From positions 1 to 8,938 of the forward strand of contig JBELMB010000209.1 of the NCBI GenBank assembly GCA_042088665.1: 8,938 bases of DNA, read 5' to 3'. The DNA comes from JBELMB01 sp042088665 (GTDB taxonomy: Bacteria; Pseudomonadota; Alphaproteobacteria; Rhodobacterales; Rhodobacteraceae). Shown in pieces: positions 1 through 6,320 of this stretch (positions are counted from its first letter, which is position 1; each line of letters begins with the position of its first letter). Made by a program: the position numbers and the translations under genes. The notes beneath the pieces were generated by a model, which was not told the origin of the DNA, ran no database searches, and saw only the letters and a program-made list of their open reading frames with translations.

Positions 1-827
1 GCGACCGTTGCGGGTGACATGGCGCCGGTCAGCACCCACGGCGTGCAGGCCACGGGTTGCCCCGCGCGGGCATAGGTCTTGAGCGCGCCGGACATGTGGC
101 TGTCCATGACCAGCGGCGCATTGGTGTTGGAGACACAGTAGAGCACCGGGTTGTTTGCAACAAAATCCGTGCCGAACAGGATGCGGGCCATGTCGATGGC
201 GTGTCCGGCCCGCTCGGCACCGATAAAGGCGCCCATGAACGGCCGGTCCGAGTAACGGATATGGGTGTAGAGCATGTCGAGATGGCGTTTGTTGGCGGGC
301 AGGTCCACGGGCTCGCAGACGACGCCACCGGAATGATGCAGCCAGGGCAGGCTGTGGTGCAGTTTGACCAGATCGGTGAAATCGCGGTGGCTGGCGTAGC
401 GGCGGCCGCGGTCGAGGTCATGCACGAAGGGCGGCCCCCAGGAGGGGCAAAGCACCGTCGCATCGCCACCCAGCTGAACGTTGTTGGCCGGGTTGCGGGC
501 GTGCTGGACAAAGCGCGCAGGCGCTGTCGCCGTGATCGTGCGGCGGCAAAACCCGGGCGCAAACCGCACCCGCGTGCCCGTCACATCACAGCCCGCCACA
601 TCACAGCCTGCCTGTGCAAAGATCTGCAGGATCTCGGGGTCGTCGTGGAATTCCATCCCCGTCTCGGACAGGATCCGGTCGGCATTTTCCTCGATCTGTG
701 CGAGGCCCTCTTCGCTCAGCACGCCAAATGTCGACAGCTTGCGCAGGATGAAAGGCGCCCGGCTGTCTGCCTCGGGGAGGCGGGCGGCTGCGGGGCCGCC
801 GCGTCGTTTTCTGCGCTGTGTCTTCAT
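1..827 (-). CDS. Trimethylamine methyltransferase-family (MttB-like) protein, N-terminal 275 residues; 3' end outside the window
   Basis: Read on the minus strand from the ATG at 827-825, this frame stays open to the window edge and gives 275 residues of a family usually near 500. Family members move a methyl group from a methylated amine or quaternary amine to a corrinoid protein in the cytoplasm. Visible hallmarks are a basic, Arg-rich N-terminus (QRRKRRGG), an early helical region with ILSETGMEFHDD near residues 52-63, the segment CPSWGPPFVHDLDRG near 127-141, and TPWVLTGAMSP near 262-272, which matches the family TPxxxxGAMxP signature. The residue equivalent to pyrrolysine (about 334 in archaeal MttB) lies outside the window, so substrate class cannot be read; bacterial homologues are mostly non-pyrrolysine. 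No clear Shine-Dalgarno precedes the ATG. A five-residue duplication (AGCDV twice, residues 73-82) precedes TGTRVRF. The gene is divergent from a LysR regulator that probably controls it. The family call is firm, the substrate unknown. Confidence 0.88.
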   Translation of the reverse strand, partial: MKTQRRKRRGGPAAARLPEADSRAPFILRKLSTFGVLSEEGLAQIEENADRILSETGMEFHDDPEILQIFAQAGCDVAGCDVTGTRVRFAPGFCRRTITATAPARFVQHARNPANNVQLGGDATVLCPSWGPPFVHDLDRGRRYASHRDFTDLVKLHHSLPWLHHSGGVVCEPVDLPANKRHLDMLYTHIRYSDRPFMGAFIGAERAGHAIDMARILFGTDFVANNPVLYCVSNTNAPLVMDSHMSGALKTYARAGQPVACTPWVLTGAMSPATV

Positions 828-852
828 GCGGGGAGCGTCGCAGCAAAACCGG

Positions 853-882
853 TTGTCGCCAAAGCCTATCTCGCAGTATAAG
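853..882 (+). promoter_or_regulatory. Candidate promoter of the first LysR gene
   Basis: TTGTCG at 853-858 (4 of 6 to TTGACA) is followed after 18 bases by TATAAG at 877-882 (5 of 6 to TATAAT). Transcription would begin near 889, giving a short leader with AAGGA at 896-900 as ribosome-binding site, 7 bases before the ATG at 908. The -10 box is also the left arm of the palindrome at 877-893, which suits autorepression. The call rests on motif matching only. Confidence 0.4.
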
Positions 883-893
883 GCATTCTTATA
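877..893. promoter_or_regulatory. LysR-type operator palindrome in the divergent gap
   Basis: TATAAG-GCATT-CTTATA is a perfect dyad with 6-base arms and a 5-base spacer. It contains the T-N11-A core (T879 to A891) typical of LysR-family recognition sites. It lies 15-31 bases before the LysR ATG and 50-66 bases before the methyltransferase ATG. A minus-strand -10-like box, TATACT, occupies 875-880 in the direction of the methyltransferase and has no good -35, as expected for an activated promoter. One site could therefore serve both genes. Assigning it to the adjacent LysR protein is inference. Confidence 0.6.
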
Positions 894-907
894 TTAAGGA
901 TGACCTG

Positions 908-1870
908 ATGGCTGAACGCTCCACGCTGTCGCCCGGCCTTGTGCGCTCTCTCGAGGTCTTTGTCGCGGTTGCCGAGACCGGCCAGATGCGGTCTGGTGCG
1001 GTGCTGCTGGGGATCTCCCAACCCGCGGCCTCCCAGCACATCGCGGCCCTTGAAAAGGCGTTTGGCACCCAGTTGATCGACCGAAGTGTCAGGCCCGCGC
1101 GGCTGACCCACGCAGGCCTGAGCCTGCACGGACGGGCGCAGAAGATCCTGCATGCGCTGTCGGATCTGGAGTCCGAATTGCGCCGTGTCGGAGAGGCCCC
1201 GATCAGCCTGCTGCGCGTGGGGCTTCAGGCCTCGATCGCGACGACGCTGACGCCCTCTCTCGTGGCCTTGGCGCAGGACCGCTTTGGTGTCGAGGACATC
1301 ACCCTCCATGCGGGCCAGAGCGGCGACCACGAGCACCTCTTGCGCACCAAGCAGGCCGATCTGGCGATCACCTCCAATCCCTTCCTCGATCTGGATGGGC
1401 TTGAGCGGCACAATATTCTCAAGGAAGACTACCTGCTGGTCCTGCCAGAGACCTATGACGGGCCGACCGACAGTCTGGATGCGATCCAGCGCAAATTGCC
1501 GCTGGTGCGCTTTGGCGACAAGACCAACGCGGGACGCCAGATTGCGCAGCATCTGCGGCGGTTGCGGTTTGAACCCGAAAAGGTGATCCAGGCGGATCGC
1601 TCCAGCATGGTGACCTCTTGCGTGTCGGCAGGGCAGGGGTTCAGCCTGCTGACCCCGACGCTGCTGATCGACGGCATGGTGGAACGCATGCAGTTGCGGC
1701 TGTGCAAACTGCCGGTCATCGGCCTGTCCCGCACGCTGACGGTGGTGGCCAGAAAGGGCGAGCTTCGGGCATTGCCAGCCGCGGTGGCGGAGATGTCGAA
1801 GCGCAAGCTGATCCAGCACATCACCATGCACATGGGCGAGATCGGCGCGAACGGCGTGGACGAGTCCTGA
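908..1870 (+). CDS. LysR-family transcriptional regulator, divergent from the MttB-like gene
   Basis: A 320-residue cytoplasmic DNA-binding protein of normal LysR length. An N-terminal winged helix-turn-helix spans about residues 10-70, with the recognition region ISQPAASQHIAALEKAFGTQLIDR near 36-59 and the wing ending in RLTHAG. A linker helix follows (about 72-95), then an effector-binding domain of two Rossmann-like lobes (about 100-300), beginning LLRVGLQASIATTL and containing the hinge-type segment GQGFSLLTPTLLIDG. The start at 908 is chosen because AAGGA sits 7 bases upstream and the next residues lead straight into the helix-turn-helix; an in-frame start at 818 would add 30 residues with no family character and would overlap the methyltransferase gene. 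The divergent arrangement suggests control of the MttB-like gene and of itself through the palindrome at 877-893. The effector is unknown; a methylated amine or its breakdown product is a guess from context. Confidence 0.9.
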   Translation: MAERSTLSPGLVRSLEVFVAVAETGQMRSGAVLLGISQPAASQHIAALEKAFGTQLIDRSVRPARLTHAGLSLHGRAQKILHALSDLESELRRVGEAPISLLRVGLQASIATTLTPSLVALAQDRFGVEDITLHAGQSGDHEHLLRTKQADLAITSNPFLDLDGLERHNILKEDYLLVLPETYDGPTDSLDAIQRKLPLVRFGDKTNAGRQIAQHLRRLRFEPEKVIQADRSSMVTSCVSAGQGFSLLTPTLLIDGMVERMQLRLCKLPVIGLSRTLTVVARKGELRALPAAVAEMSKRKLIQHITMHMGEIGANGVDES

Positions 1871-1925
1871 CCGGCATCCGCCGCAGCGCGCGGTGCTGTG
1901 AAGGTCGGCGCGCGTCAGGCGGACA

Positions 1926-1947
1926 GGTCTCTCGCCAAGGAGAGGCC
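1926..1947 (+). other. Stem-loop after the LysR gene
   Basis: GGTCTCTC (1926-1933) pairs with GAGAGGCC (1940-1947) around the 6-base loop GCCAAG, an 8-bp stem with one G-U pair in the transcript. It begins 55 bases past the LysR stop. No T-tract follows, so it is not a canonical intrinsic terminator; it may protect the mRNA 3' end or assist termination. Confidence 0.4.
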
Positions 1948-1952
1948 GGGAA

Positions 1953-1970
1953 CGGACCCGATATGGTCCG
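1953..1970. other. Second stem-loop after the LysR gene
   Basis: CGGACC (1953-1958) and GGTCCG (1965-1970) form a perfect 6-bp stem around the loop CGATAT, only 5 bases after the preceding hairpin. A weak third one follows (CCCG 1974-1977 with CGGG 1983-1986, loop CTTTT). The DNA dyad could equally be a protein-binding site. Nothing else recognisable fills the rest of the gap up to the promoter near 2052. Confidence 0.35.
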
Positions 1971-2051
1971 ACACCCGCTTTTCGGGCCCAATACATCATG
2001 ATCGCAGGCATGCCCTGCCAACAATCACAGGTCTTCCGGGCGGCGCGCGAA

Positions 2052-2080
2052 TGGACGGCCCATTGCAACTGCGCTAGAGT
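2052..2080 (+). promoter_or_regulatory. Candidate promoter of the binding protein / kinase operon
   Basis: TGGACG (2052-2057, 4 of 6 to TTGACA) is separated by 17 bases from TAGAGT (2075-2080, 4 of 6 to TATAAT). This would start transcription near 2087, about 37 bases before the ATG at 2124. A competing -35-like TTGCAA at 2063-2068 has no good partner. Motif matching only. Confidence 0.3.
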
Positions 2081-2109
2081 TTTTGAGACTTGCACACTCC
2101 GGATGCAAT

Positions 2110-2115
2110 GGGAGG
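2110..2115 (+). promoter_or_regulatory. Ribosome-binding site that decides the binding-protein start
   Basis: GGGAGG lies 2 bases before the in-frame ATG at 2118 but 8 bases before the in-frame ATG at 2124. Only the second spacing is workable, so 2124 is taken as the start. An upstream in-frame ATG at 1998 would add 42 residues with no signal-peptide character. Confidence 0.7.
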
Positions 2116-2123
2116 ACATGGGG

Positions 2124-2954
2124 ATGACATTGTTCAAGGCAGCTTGGGGACAGCACCCTGAAAGTGGCCGCGCGCCACGCGGAAAGGTCGCCCGGCGGGT
2201 GGTGATCACCGCGCTTTGCAGCGTTCTGACGCTCATCGCTCAGCCCTACGCGCAGGTCTCGGCCGAGACCTTGCAGACAATTCAGACCCGTGGCGCCTGG
2301 GTCGTCGGTTCGGATGTGCCCTATGGCGTCATGGAGTTTTATGACGATGCCGGGACCCTGACGGGCATAGATATCGAGATCGCGCGCGAGATTTCAAAGG
2401 ACCTCGACGTGACGCTCGACGTGCACAGCATCGCCTTTGACAAGCTGTTTGACGCGCTCGACGCCGGAGAGATCGACGCCATCGTCTCCGCCGTCACCAT
2501 CACACCCGAACGTCAGGACAGGATGTTGTTCAGCGCGCCCTACATGGATGCCGGGATGCTCATCGCGGTGCGGGCAGACAACACCGACATTCAGGGCGAA
2601 CCGGATCTGGCGGGCAGGCGCGTCGGTGTGCTGCGCGGCACCGTCGGCGCGGATCTGATGGCCAAATCGGCGCATGTCGCAGATGAGGATCTCATTCAGT
2701 ATGAAAGCAACGAGCAACGGCTCGCCGATCTCGATTCCGGCGATCTGGATGCGGTCATCGTGCATTTCGCAGCCGATGCGGTGCCGGGGATCCGCTTTGT
2801 TCAGCCGCCGCTGACGCAGTCATTCTACGGCATCGTGGTGCGCTTGTCGGATGCCGCGCTCATGGCGCGCATCGACGCCTCCCTGCGCGAGATGAAGCGG
2901 TCCGGAAAACTGGACGACATCAAGAACCGTTTCATCAACACGAGCATGCCGTGA
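2124..2954 (+). CDS. Secreted Venus-flytrap solute-binding protein (SBP_bac_3 family), paired with a histidine kinase
   Basis: A 276-residue precursor. The signal peptide has a long basic n-region with an Arg pair at 24-25, a hydrophobic core near 26-40 and likely cleavage after AQVSA (residue 47); the Arg pair within ARRVVI is only weakly Tat-like, and no lipobox is seen. The mature protein is a two-lobed periplasmic binding protein of the ABC amino-acid class, with family segments DVPYGVMEFYDDAG, GIDIEIAREI (about 81-90) and TITPERQDRMLFSAPY (125-140). Thr125 and Arg130 match the carboxylate-binding residues of GlnH. The equivalent of GlnH Asp157, which binds the alpha-amino group, is His214 (in DAVIVHF). 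No permease or ATPase gene is adjacent; instead a sensor kinase starts 13 bases downstream, which suggests a sensing role. Ligand unknown. Transport with a permease encoded elsewhere remains possible. Confidence 0.88.
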   Translation: MTLFKAAWGQHPESGRAPRGKVARRVVITALCSVLTLIAQPYAQVSAETLQTIQTRGAWVVGSDVPYGVMEFYDDAGTLTGIDIEIAREISKDLDVTLDVHSIAFDKLFDALDAGEIDAIVSAVTITPERQDRMLFSAPYMDAGMLIAVRADNTDIQGEPDLAGRRVGVLRGTVGADLMAKSAHVADEDLIQYESNEQRLADLDSGDLDAVIVHFAADAVPGIRFVQPPLTQSFYGIVVRLSDAALMARIDASLREMKRSGKLDDIKNRFINTSMP

Positions 2955-2971
2955 TGGCATCGGGGGCATGC
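2944..2971 (+). promoter_or_regulatory. Intercistronic stem covering the kinase start codon
   Basis: GCATGCC (2944-2950), in the last codons of the binding-protein gene, is perfectly complementary to GGCATGC (2965-2971), which contains the kinase ATG at 2968-2970. A competing 5-bp stem, ATGCC (2946-2950) with GGCAT (2956-2960), shares the left arm. A ribosome reading the upstream gene to its stop at 2952-2954 would disrupt either stem, consistent with translational coupling of a gene whose own ribosome-binding site (CGGGGG, directly before the ATG) is poor. Function is inferred. Confidence 0.35.
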
Positions 2972-4872
2972 TTCTGAATTGGCCATGGCGTTTCGGAATC
3001 AACCAAAAGCTGATTGCCTTGTTCACGGCGATTTCGCTGATGATCTTCTCGATCATTGCCACGGTGGATCTCGTACGTATTCGCAGCAGCCTTCAGAGCG
3101 ACTTTCTGCGCGAAGCGCTGGCCAGCGCCAATGGTCTGGAAATCGTTCTGGCCTCGGGACCGACGCTTGAACTGGGCGATATTGCCTTTGCATCCGTTCA
3201 AAAGGCCATGCTCAACAATCCTGAACTGCGGGCCGTTGAAATCGGCGTGCCGGGGCAGGACGGTCTGGGCGTGGTTCTTGCCAGCGACCGGTCACGCGTG
3301 GGACAGCCCGCAGGTCCCGAAGCGCAACGGGCCTTTGTGTCCCGCATCAACGTGCACGCCTTTCCTCTCGCGTCGTCGGGGCGCGCTGAATTGGTCCTCG
3401 CGACACCGCTTTTCATAGCCAAGGCCCCGCGGGGGGTGCTGGAAATGCGCTTTGTACTGGAGCGTGTCGAGCGTGACCTGCGCCGCAAGATTGCCCGCGA
3501 TCTGATCGTGCTTGGCCTGTTCATCCTGTTGCTGTCCTCGACGCTCTACCTGTCGGTAAAAGTTTTCATTCTCAACCCATTGTGGCGCGTCATGGGAGAG
3601 ATCGAGACCTTCGCCAGCTCTGGCAAGATCCCTGTGACGCCCGCCCTTGCCAAGGACGAATTGAACGACCTGTCGGCCAATTTCAGGCAAATGGCGCGGA
3701 CCCTGACCGAAGCGCATGAGAAACAGGCCAGGACAAGCCAGCTTGAGGCTGTGGGCCAATTGACCGGGGGGGTGGCGCATGACTTCAACAATTTGCTGAG
3801 TGTCGTGTCCGGCAGCCTGCAATTGATGCAGCAGACGACAGATGCCGAGGAAAGGACCGCGCTGTTGCGCACCGCGTCGCGGGCGATCGAACATGGATCC
3901 AGCCTGACACAGCAGATGCTGGCGTTGGGTCGACGGTCACCGCTGGTGCCCAAGCCGGTTGCGCTCAACCAGGCGGTCGAGGAGTTCGCGGTTTTTGCGC
4001 GGCGTGTGCTGCCGGAAAACATCGTCGTGGGTGTGCACAGCTCCGCGCTGGATCCGGTTGTCATCGTCGATTACGGCATGTTTCAGAATGCGCTGCTGAA
4101 CCTTGCCCTGAATTCGGGTGCTGCGATGCCCGAGGGGGGTGACCTTCTGATCGACGTCAGCGTGCAAGACGCCCCCAGGAACAACGCGGCGGCCTCCCCG
4201 ACAGAGGCGCGGCGCGCGGTCCTGCGGGTGGGCGACACGGGATCCGGCATTGCCGCGGCCGATCTGGAAAGAGTGTTCGAACCCTTCTTCACCACCCGCG
4301 AGGTGGGCAAAGGCTCCGGTCTTGGCCTGTCCATGGTCAAGGGCTTTACAGAACAATCTGACGGCATGATCACCATCGAGAGCACGCCCGGCGTCGGGAC
4401 GAATGTGTATCTGTCCTTTCCACTGACGGACCAGCAGCCCGAGGCCCCGACAGAGCGGCCCGAAGACCACAACAGGGGCGAGAAGCCCGCCACCCGGATC
4501 CGCGTTCTCCTTGTCGAGGACAATTCGCAGCTTCTGGAATTGATCGCGCTCAAGTTGCGGCGCGACGGGTATGATGTGACGAAACAATCCTCTGGTGACG
4601 AGGCGCTGAGCTTGCTGGATGAGGACACGGGGTTTGACGTGATCGTCTCTGACGTTGTCATGCCGGGGGAGGCGCAGGGGCCCGATGTCCTCGCCCGGGC
4701 CAAGAGCCTGCCAGTGCCGCTGCCGGTGATCCTGATGTCCGGTTACACCGACGTGAGGACGACGGGCGACAACCCGCTGCGGCTTGCTGACGTGTTTCTG
4801 GAGAAACCCGTCGATCTGGCGCAGCTGTCGCAAGCGGTCGAGGCTCTGCTGAACGCCAAACAGGATGCCTGA
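2968..4872 (+). CDS. Membrane hybrid sensor histidine kinase with C-terminal receiver domain
   Basis: A 634-residue inner-membrane protein. A first transmembrane helix (about 13-35) and a second (about 178-201) bracket a periplasmic region of roughly 140 residues that looks Cache/PDC-like (tentative). HAMP follows at about 200-250. The phosphoacceptor helix QLTGGVAHDFNNLL carries His271. The ATP-binding domain has an N-box near 374-382 (NALLNLALN), the G1 box VGDTGSGI (421-428), the F-box FEPFFTT (437-443) and the G2 box GKGSGLGLS (447-455). After a Pro/Glu-rich linker, a receiver domain (about 511-630) has a complete active site: Glu517/Asp518, phosphoacceptor Asp562, Ser591 and Lys613. The order resembles CckA-like alphaproteobacterial hybrid kinases. 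No HPt domain or DNA-binding output is present. It probably forms an operon with the flytrap protein just upstream, a plausible ligand carrier for its periplasmic domain. The start is the only good ATG after the upstream stop. Confidence 0.93.
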   Translation: MLLNWPWRFGINQKLIALFTAISLMIFSIIATVDLVRIRSSLQSDFLREALASANGLEIVLASGPTLELGDIAFASVQKAMLNNPELRAVEIGVPGQDGLGVVLASDRSRVGQPAGPEAQRAFVSRINVHAFPLASSGRAELVLATPLFIAKAPRGVLEMRFVLERVERDLRRKIARDLIVLGLFILLLSSTLYLSVKVFILNPLWRVMGEIETFASSGKIPVTPALAKDELNDLSANFRQMARTLTEAHEKQARTSQLEAVGQLTGGVAHDFNNLLSVVSGSLQLMQQTTDAEERTALLRTASRAIEHGSSLTQQMLALGRRSPLVPKPVALNQAVEEFAVFARRVLPENIVVGVHSSALDPVVIVDYGMFQNALLNLALNSGAAMPEGGDLLIDVSVQDAPRNNAAASPTEARRAVLRVGDTGSGIAAADLERVFEPFFTTREVGKGSGLGLSMVKGFTEQSDGMITIESTPGVGTNVYLSFPLTDQQPEAPTERPEDHNRGEKPATRIRVLLVEDNSQLLELIALKLRRDGYDVTKQSSGDEALSLLDEDTGFDVIVSDVVMPGEAQGPDVLARAKSLPVPLPVILMSGYTDVRTTGDNPLRLADVFLEKPVDLAQLSQAVEALLNAKQDA

Positions 4873-5413
4873 CGGCGGCTGTTGCGCCTCGGTCAACCCT
4901 TGCCGGAAGAGACGTTTTGGGCCTGATCTGCGCGCGGTCCTTGTTCGGGTGCAGCGGCGATCCAACGGCCAGCCAGAGACCGACGCCGGTGATTGCTAGG
5001 CCGCGCCGTCGGTCTCCGCGCGAGTATCAGCGCAAGCGCGGGCCTGCGTGAAAAAGACATGGATCGCGGATGGGGACAGCGCGCGGCAGAACGTCCCGCC
5101 GAAATCGTCGCCCCCAGCCCTCTTCTGATGGTTGGGCGGGTTTGTCGCCTTCCTGGTTGAGATCCCGTTCCTCAGAATCGTCTGCCTCATGCCCGCAAAG
5201 GTGATGGGCAGATCGACGATGATCGCCACCAGCGGCGGGAAAATCGTGAACGCGCGGGTCCCCGAAAGACCAGGGTTTCGACGGATGGAAGTCGTGAAGA
5301 GGCGTTCATGCGCAAAACGCAGGCCGAACCCCGCCCAAGGACCTGTGACGGGATAGGGGTACCCGCGAAGACCTTGGTCGAGGAAGGCCACGTCATCAGC
5401 AGGCGCGCTGCGA
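4873..5413. other. Gene-poor convergent gap of 541 bases
   Basis: This stretch lies between the stops of the hybrid kinase (plus) and the second LysR gene (minus). The longest open frame is on the minus strand at 4996-5391 (131 codons from a GTG). It has one hydrophobic stretch (AFTIFPPLVAIIVDLPITFAG), no ribosome-binding site and no family I recognise. A different minus frame just downstream reads LAITGVGLWLAVGSP, also membrane-like, before ending without a proper gene structure. The whole may be a decayed membrane-protein gene or simply non-coding high-GC sequence. The one clear structure is the inverted repeat at 4976-5016. No tRNA, insertion sequence or attachment site was seen. Confidence 0.5.
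4976..5016. repeat. Perfect 10-base inverted repeat in the convergent gap
   Basis: GAGACCGACG (4976-4985) and CGTCGGTCTC (5007-5016) are exact reverse complements separated by 21 bases; a small inner stem (CGG 4987-4989 with CCG 5001-5003) is possible. It lies 104 bases past the kinase stop. A shared terminator for the two convergent genes is the simplest role, but neither side has a T-tract. A remnant end of a mobile element is an alternative, though no transposase is nearby. Confidence 0.5.
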
Positions 5414-6298
5414 TCAGGTCAGGATCGCGAGAAAGCGGTCCTCGACCGGGCTGTGGGGGGCCTCCCTACGGCGGATTGCGCCAAGAGGGCGGTGAAATTG
5501 CGGGTGGTCAAAGGACAAGAATGTGAGCCGGTCCTCGAGATAGGGGCGCGTGGTTGCCCGGGGCATCGTGGTGATCAGATCCGTGTCGCCGATGATCTCC
5601 AGCACCGAGCGGATCGAATCCGTCTCGCAGACAATATGCATCGTTCTGACACCGGACGCGGCCATAGCGGCCTCGGTTTGTTGCCTCAGCAGGCTGCCGC
5701 GCGAATGGGCCAGCCAGACCTGCGCTTCGAGATCGGCGGGCAGGATACGCTTGCGGACCGAAAGCGGATGGCCCGTACGGCACAGGATGCCGACACGGTC
5801 GTCGATGATGGGGCGGAAATCCAGCCTGTCTGACGGGTCGGCGAGGCTTTGCGGGCCAAAGACAAGGTCGACTTCGCCCCGTTCGAGCATGCTGCGCAGT
5901 TCATGCACCAGCCCGGTGCGCATCTCCACGACGCAATTGGGGTTGTCGCGGATAAAGCGGGCCATTGCGCTGCTGAGAAACCGGCCCGCGACGATGGGCG
6001 GGGCCCCGATCCGCAGTTCACCGACCGCGCCTTGCGACGACTGGTCCGCCAGCACGCTGGCCTGTTCTTCGGCAAGCCGGATCGCCTGCCCGTTGCGGGC
6101 GAGCCGCAGGCCCAGTGAGTTCGGCACCGATTTGCGCCCGTCACGGTTGAACAGGACGGCACCCAGCCGGGTTTCCAGCGCCTTCATGTTCCGGCTGAGC
6201 GCCGGTTGGGTCAGCCCCAGCCTGTCGGCGGCGCTCTGGAAAGAGCCCGCCTCGACGACCACGGAAAGCTGGGCGAGGTGTTTGGGATCAAGTTTCAT
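5414..6298 (-). CDS. LysR-family transcriptional regulator, divergent from the TAXI-TRAP genes
   Basis: A 294-residue cytoplasmic regulator. The N-terminal helix-turn-helix spans about residues 4-62, with SFQSAADRLGLTQPALSRNM near 19-38 and MKALETRLGAVLFNRDGR following; the wing is slightly unusual (KSVPNSLG where TxxG is common). An effector domain begins near 92 (GELRIGAPPIVAGRFL) and contains RGEVDLVFGPQ, typical of the LysR substrate fold. The ATG at 6298 is preceded on the minus strand by AAGAGA at workable spacing, and the helix-turn-helix begins directly after it. The gene is divergent from the TRAP binding-protein gene across an 88-base gap, so it most likely controls TRAP expression in response to the transported solute or a product of it. 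Its stop faces the gene-poor gap, with no partner gene downstream on the same strand. Confidence 0.92.
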   Translation of the reverse strand: MKLDPKHLAQLSVVVEAGSFQSAADRLGLTQPALSRNMKALETRLGAVLFNRDGRKSVPNSLGLRLARNGQAIRLAEEQASVLADQSSQGAVGELRIGAPPIVAGRFLSSAMARFIRDNPNCVVEMRTGLVHELRSMLERGEVDLVFGPQSLADPSDRLDFRPIIDDRVGILCRTGHPLSVRKRILPADLEAQVWLAHSRGSLLRQQTEAAMAASGVRTMHIVCETDSIRSVLEIIGDTDLITTMPRATTRPYLEDRLTFLSFDHPQFHRPLGAIRRREAPHSPVEDRFLAILT

Positions 6299-6320
6299 AG
6301 CAATCTCTTATGGAAGCCTG

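Noticed and set aside
1..827. Pyrrolysine-dependent trimethylamine methyltransferase
   Set aside because: The amber-codon position of archaeal MttB would lie beyond the window edge, so it cannot be tested here, and bacterial homologues mostly lack pyrrolysine. Only the family is claimed.
57..881. Plus-strand open frame (274 codons) over the methyltransferase
   Set aside because: The opposite strand encodes clear MttB-family signatures; this frame has none and would also cover the divergent promoter.
1926..1986. Canonical intrinsic terminator after the first LysR gene
   Set aside because: The hairpins are not followed by a T-tract, so they are listed as stem-loops of unknown role.
866..2236. 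Long minus-strand open frame (456 codons) opposite the first LysR gene
   Set aside because: It is antisense to a clear LysR protein and rich in Arg, Gln and His as expected of a complementary frame in high-GC DNA; no ribosome-binding site or recognisable domain.
2124..2264. Lipoprotein signal in the flytrap protein
   Set aside because: The only Cys in the signal region (ITALC) does not fit a lipobox; a soluble protein cleaved after AQVSA fits better.
3937..4965. Minus-strand open frame (342 codons) opposite the kinase
   Set aside because: Antisense to well-defined HATPase and receiver motifs; composition is that of a shadow frame.
4976..5016. Ends of an insertion sequence
   Set aside because: The arms are only 21 bases apart and no transposase fragment or target-site duplication was found.
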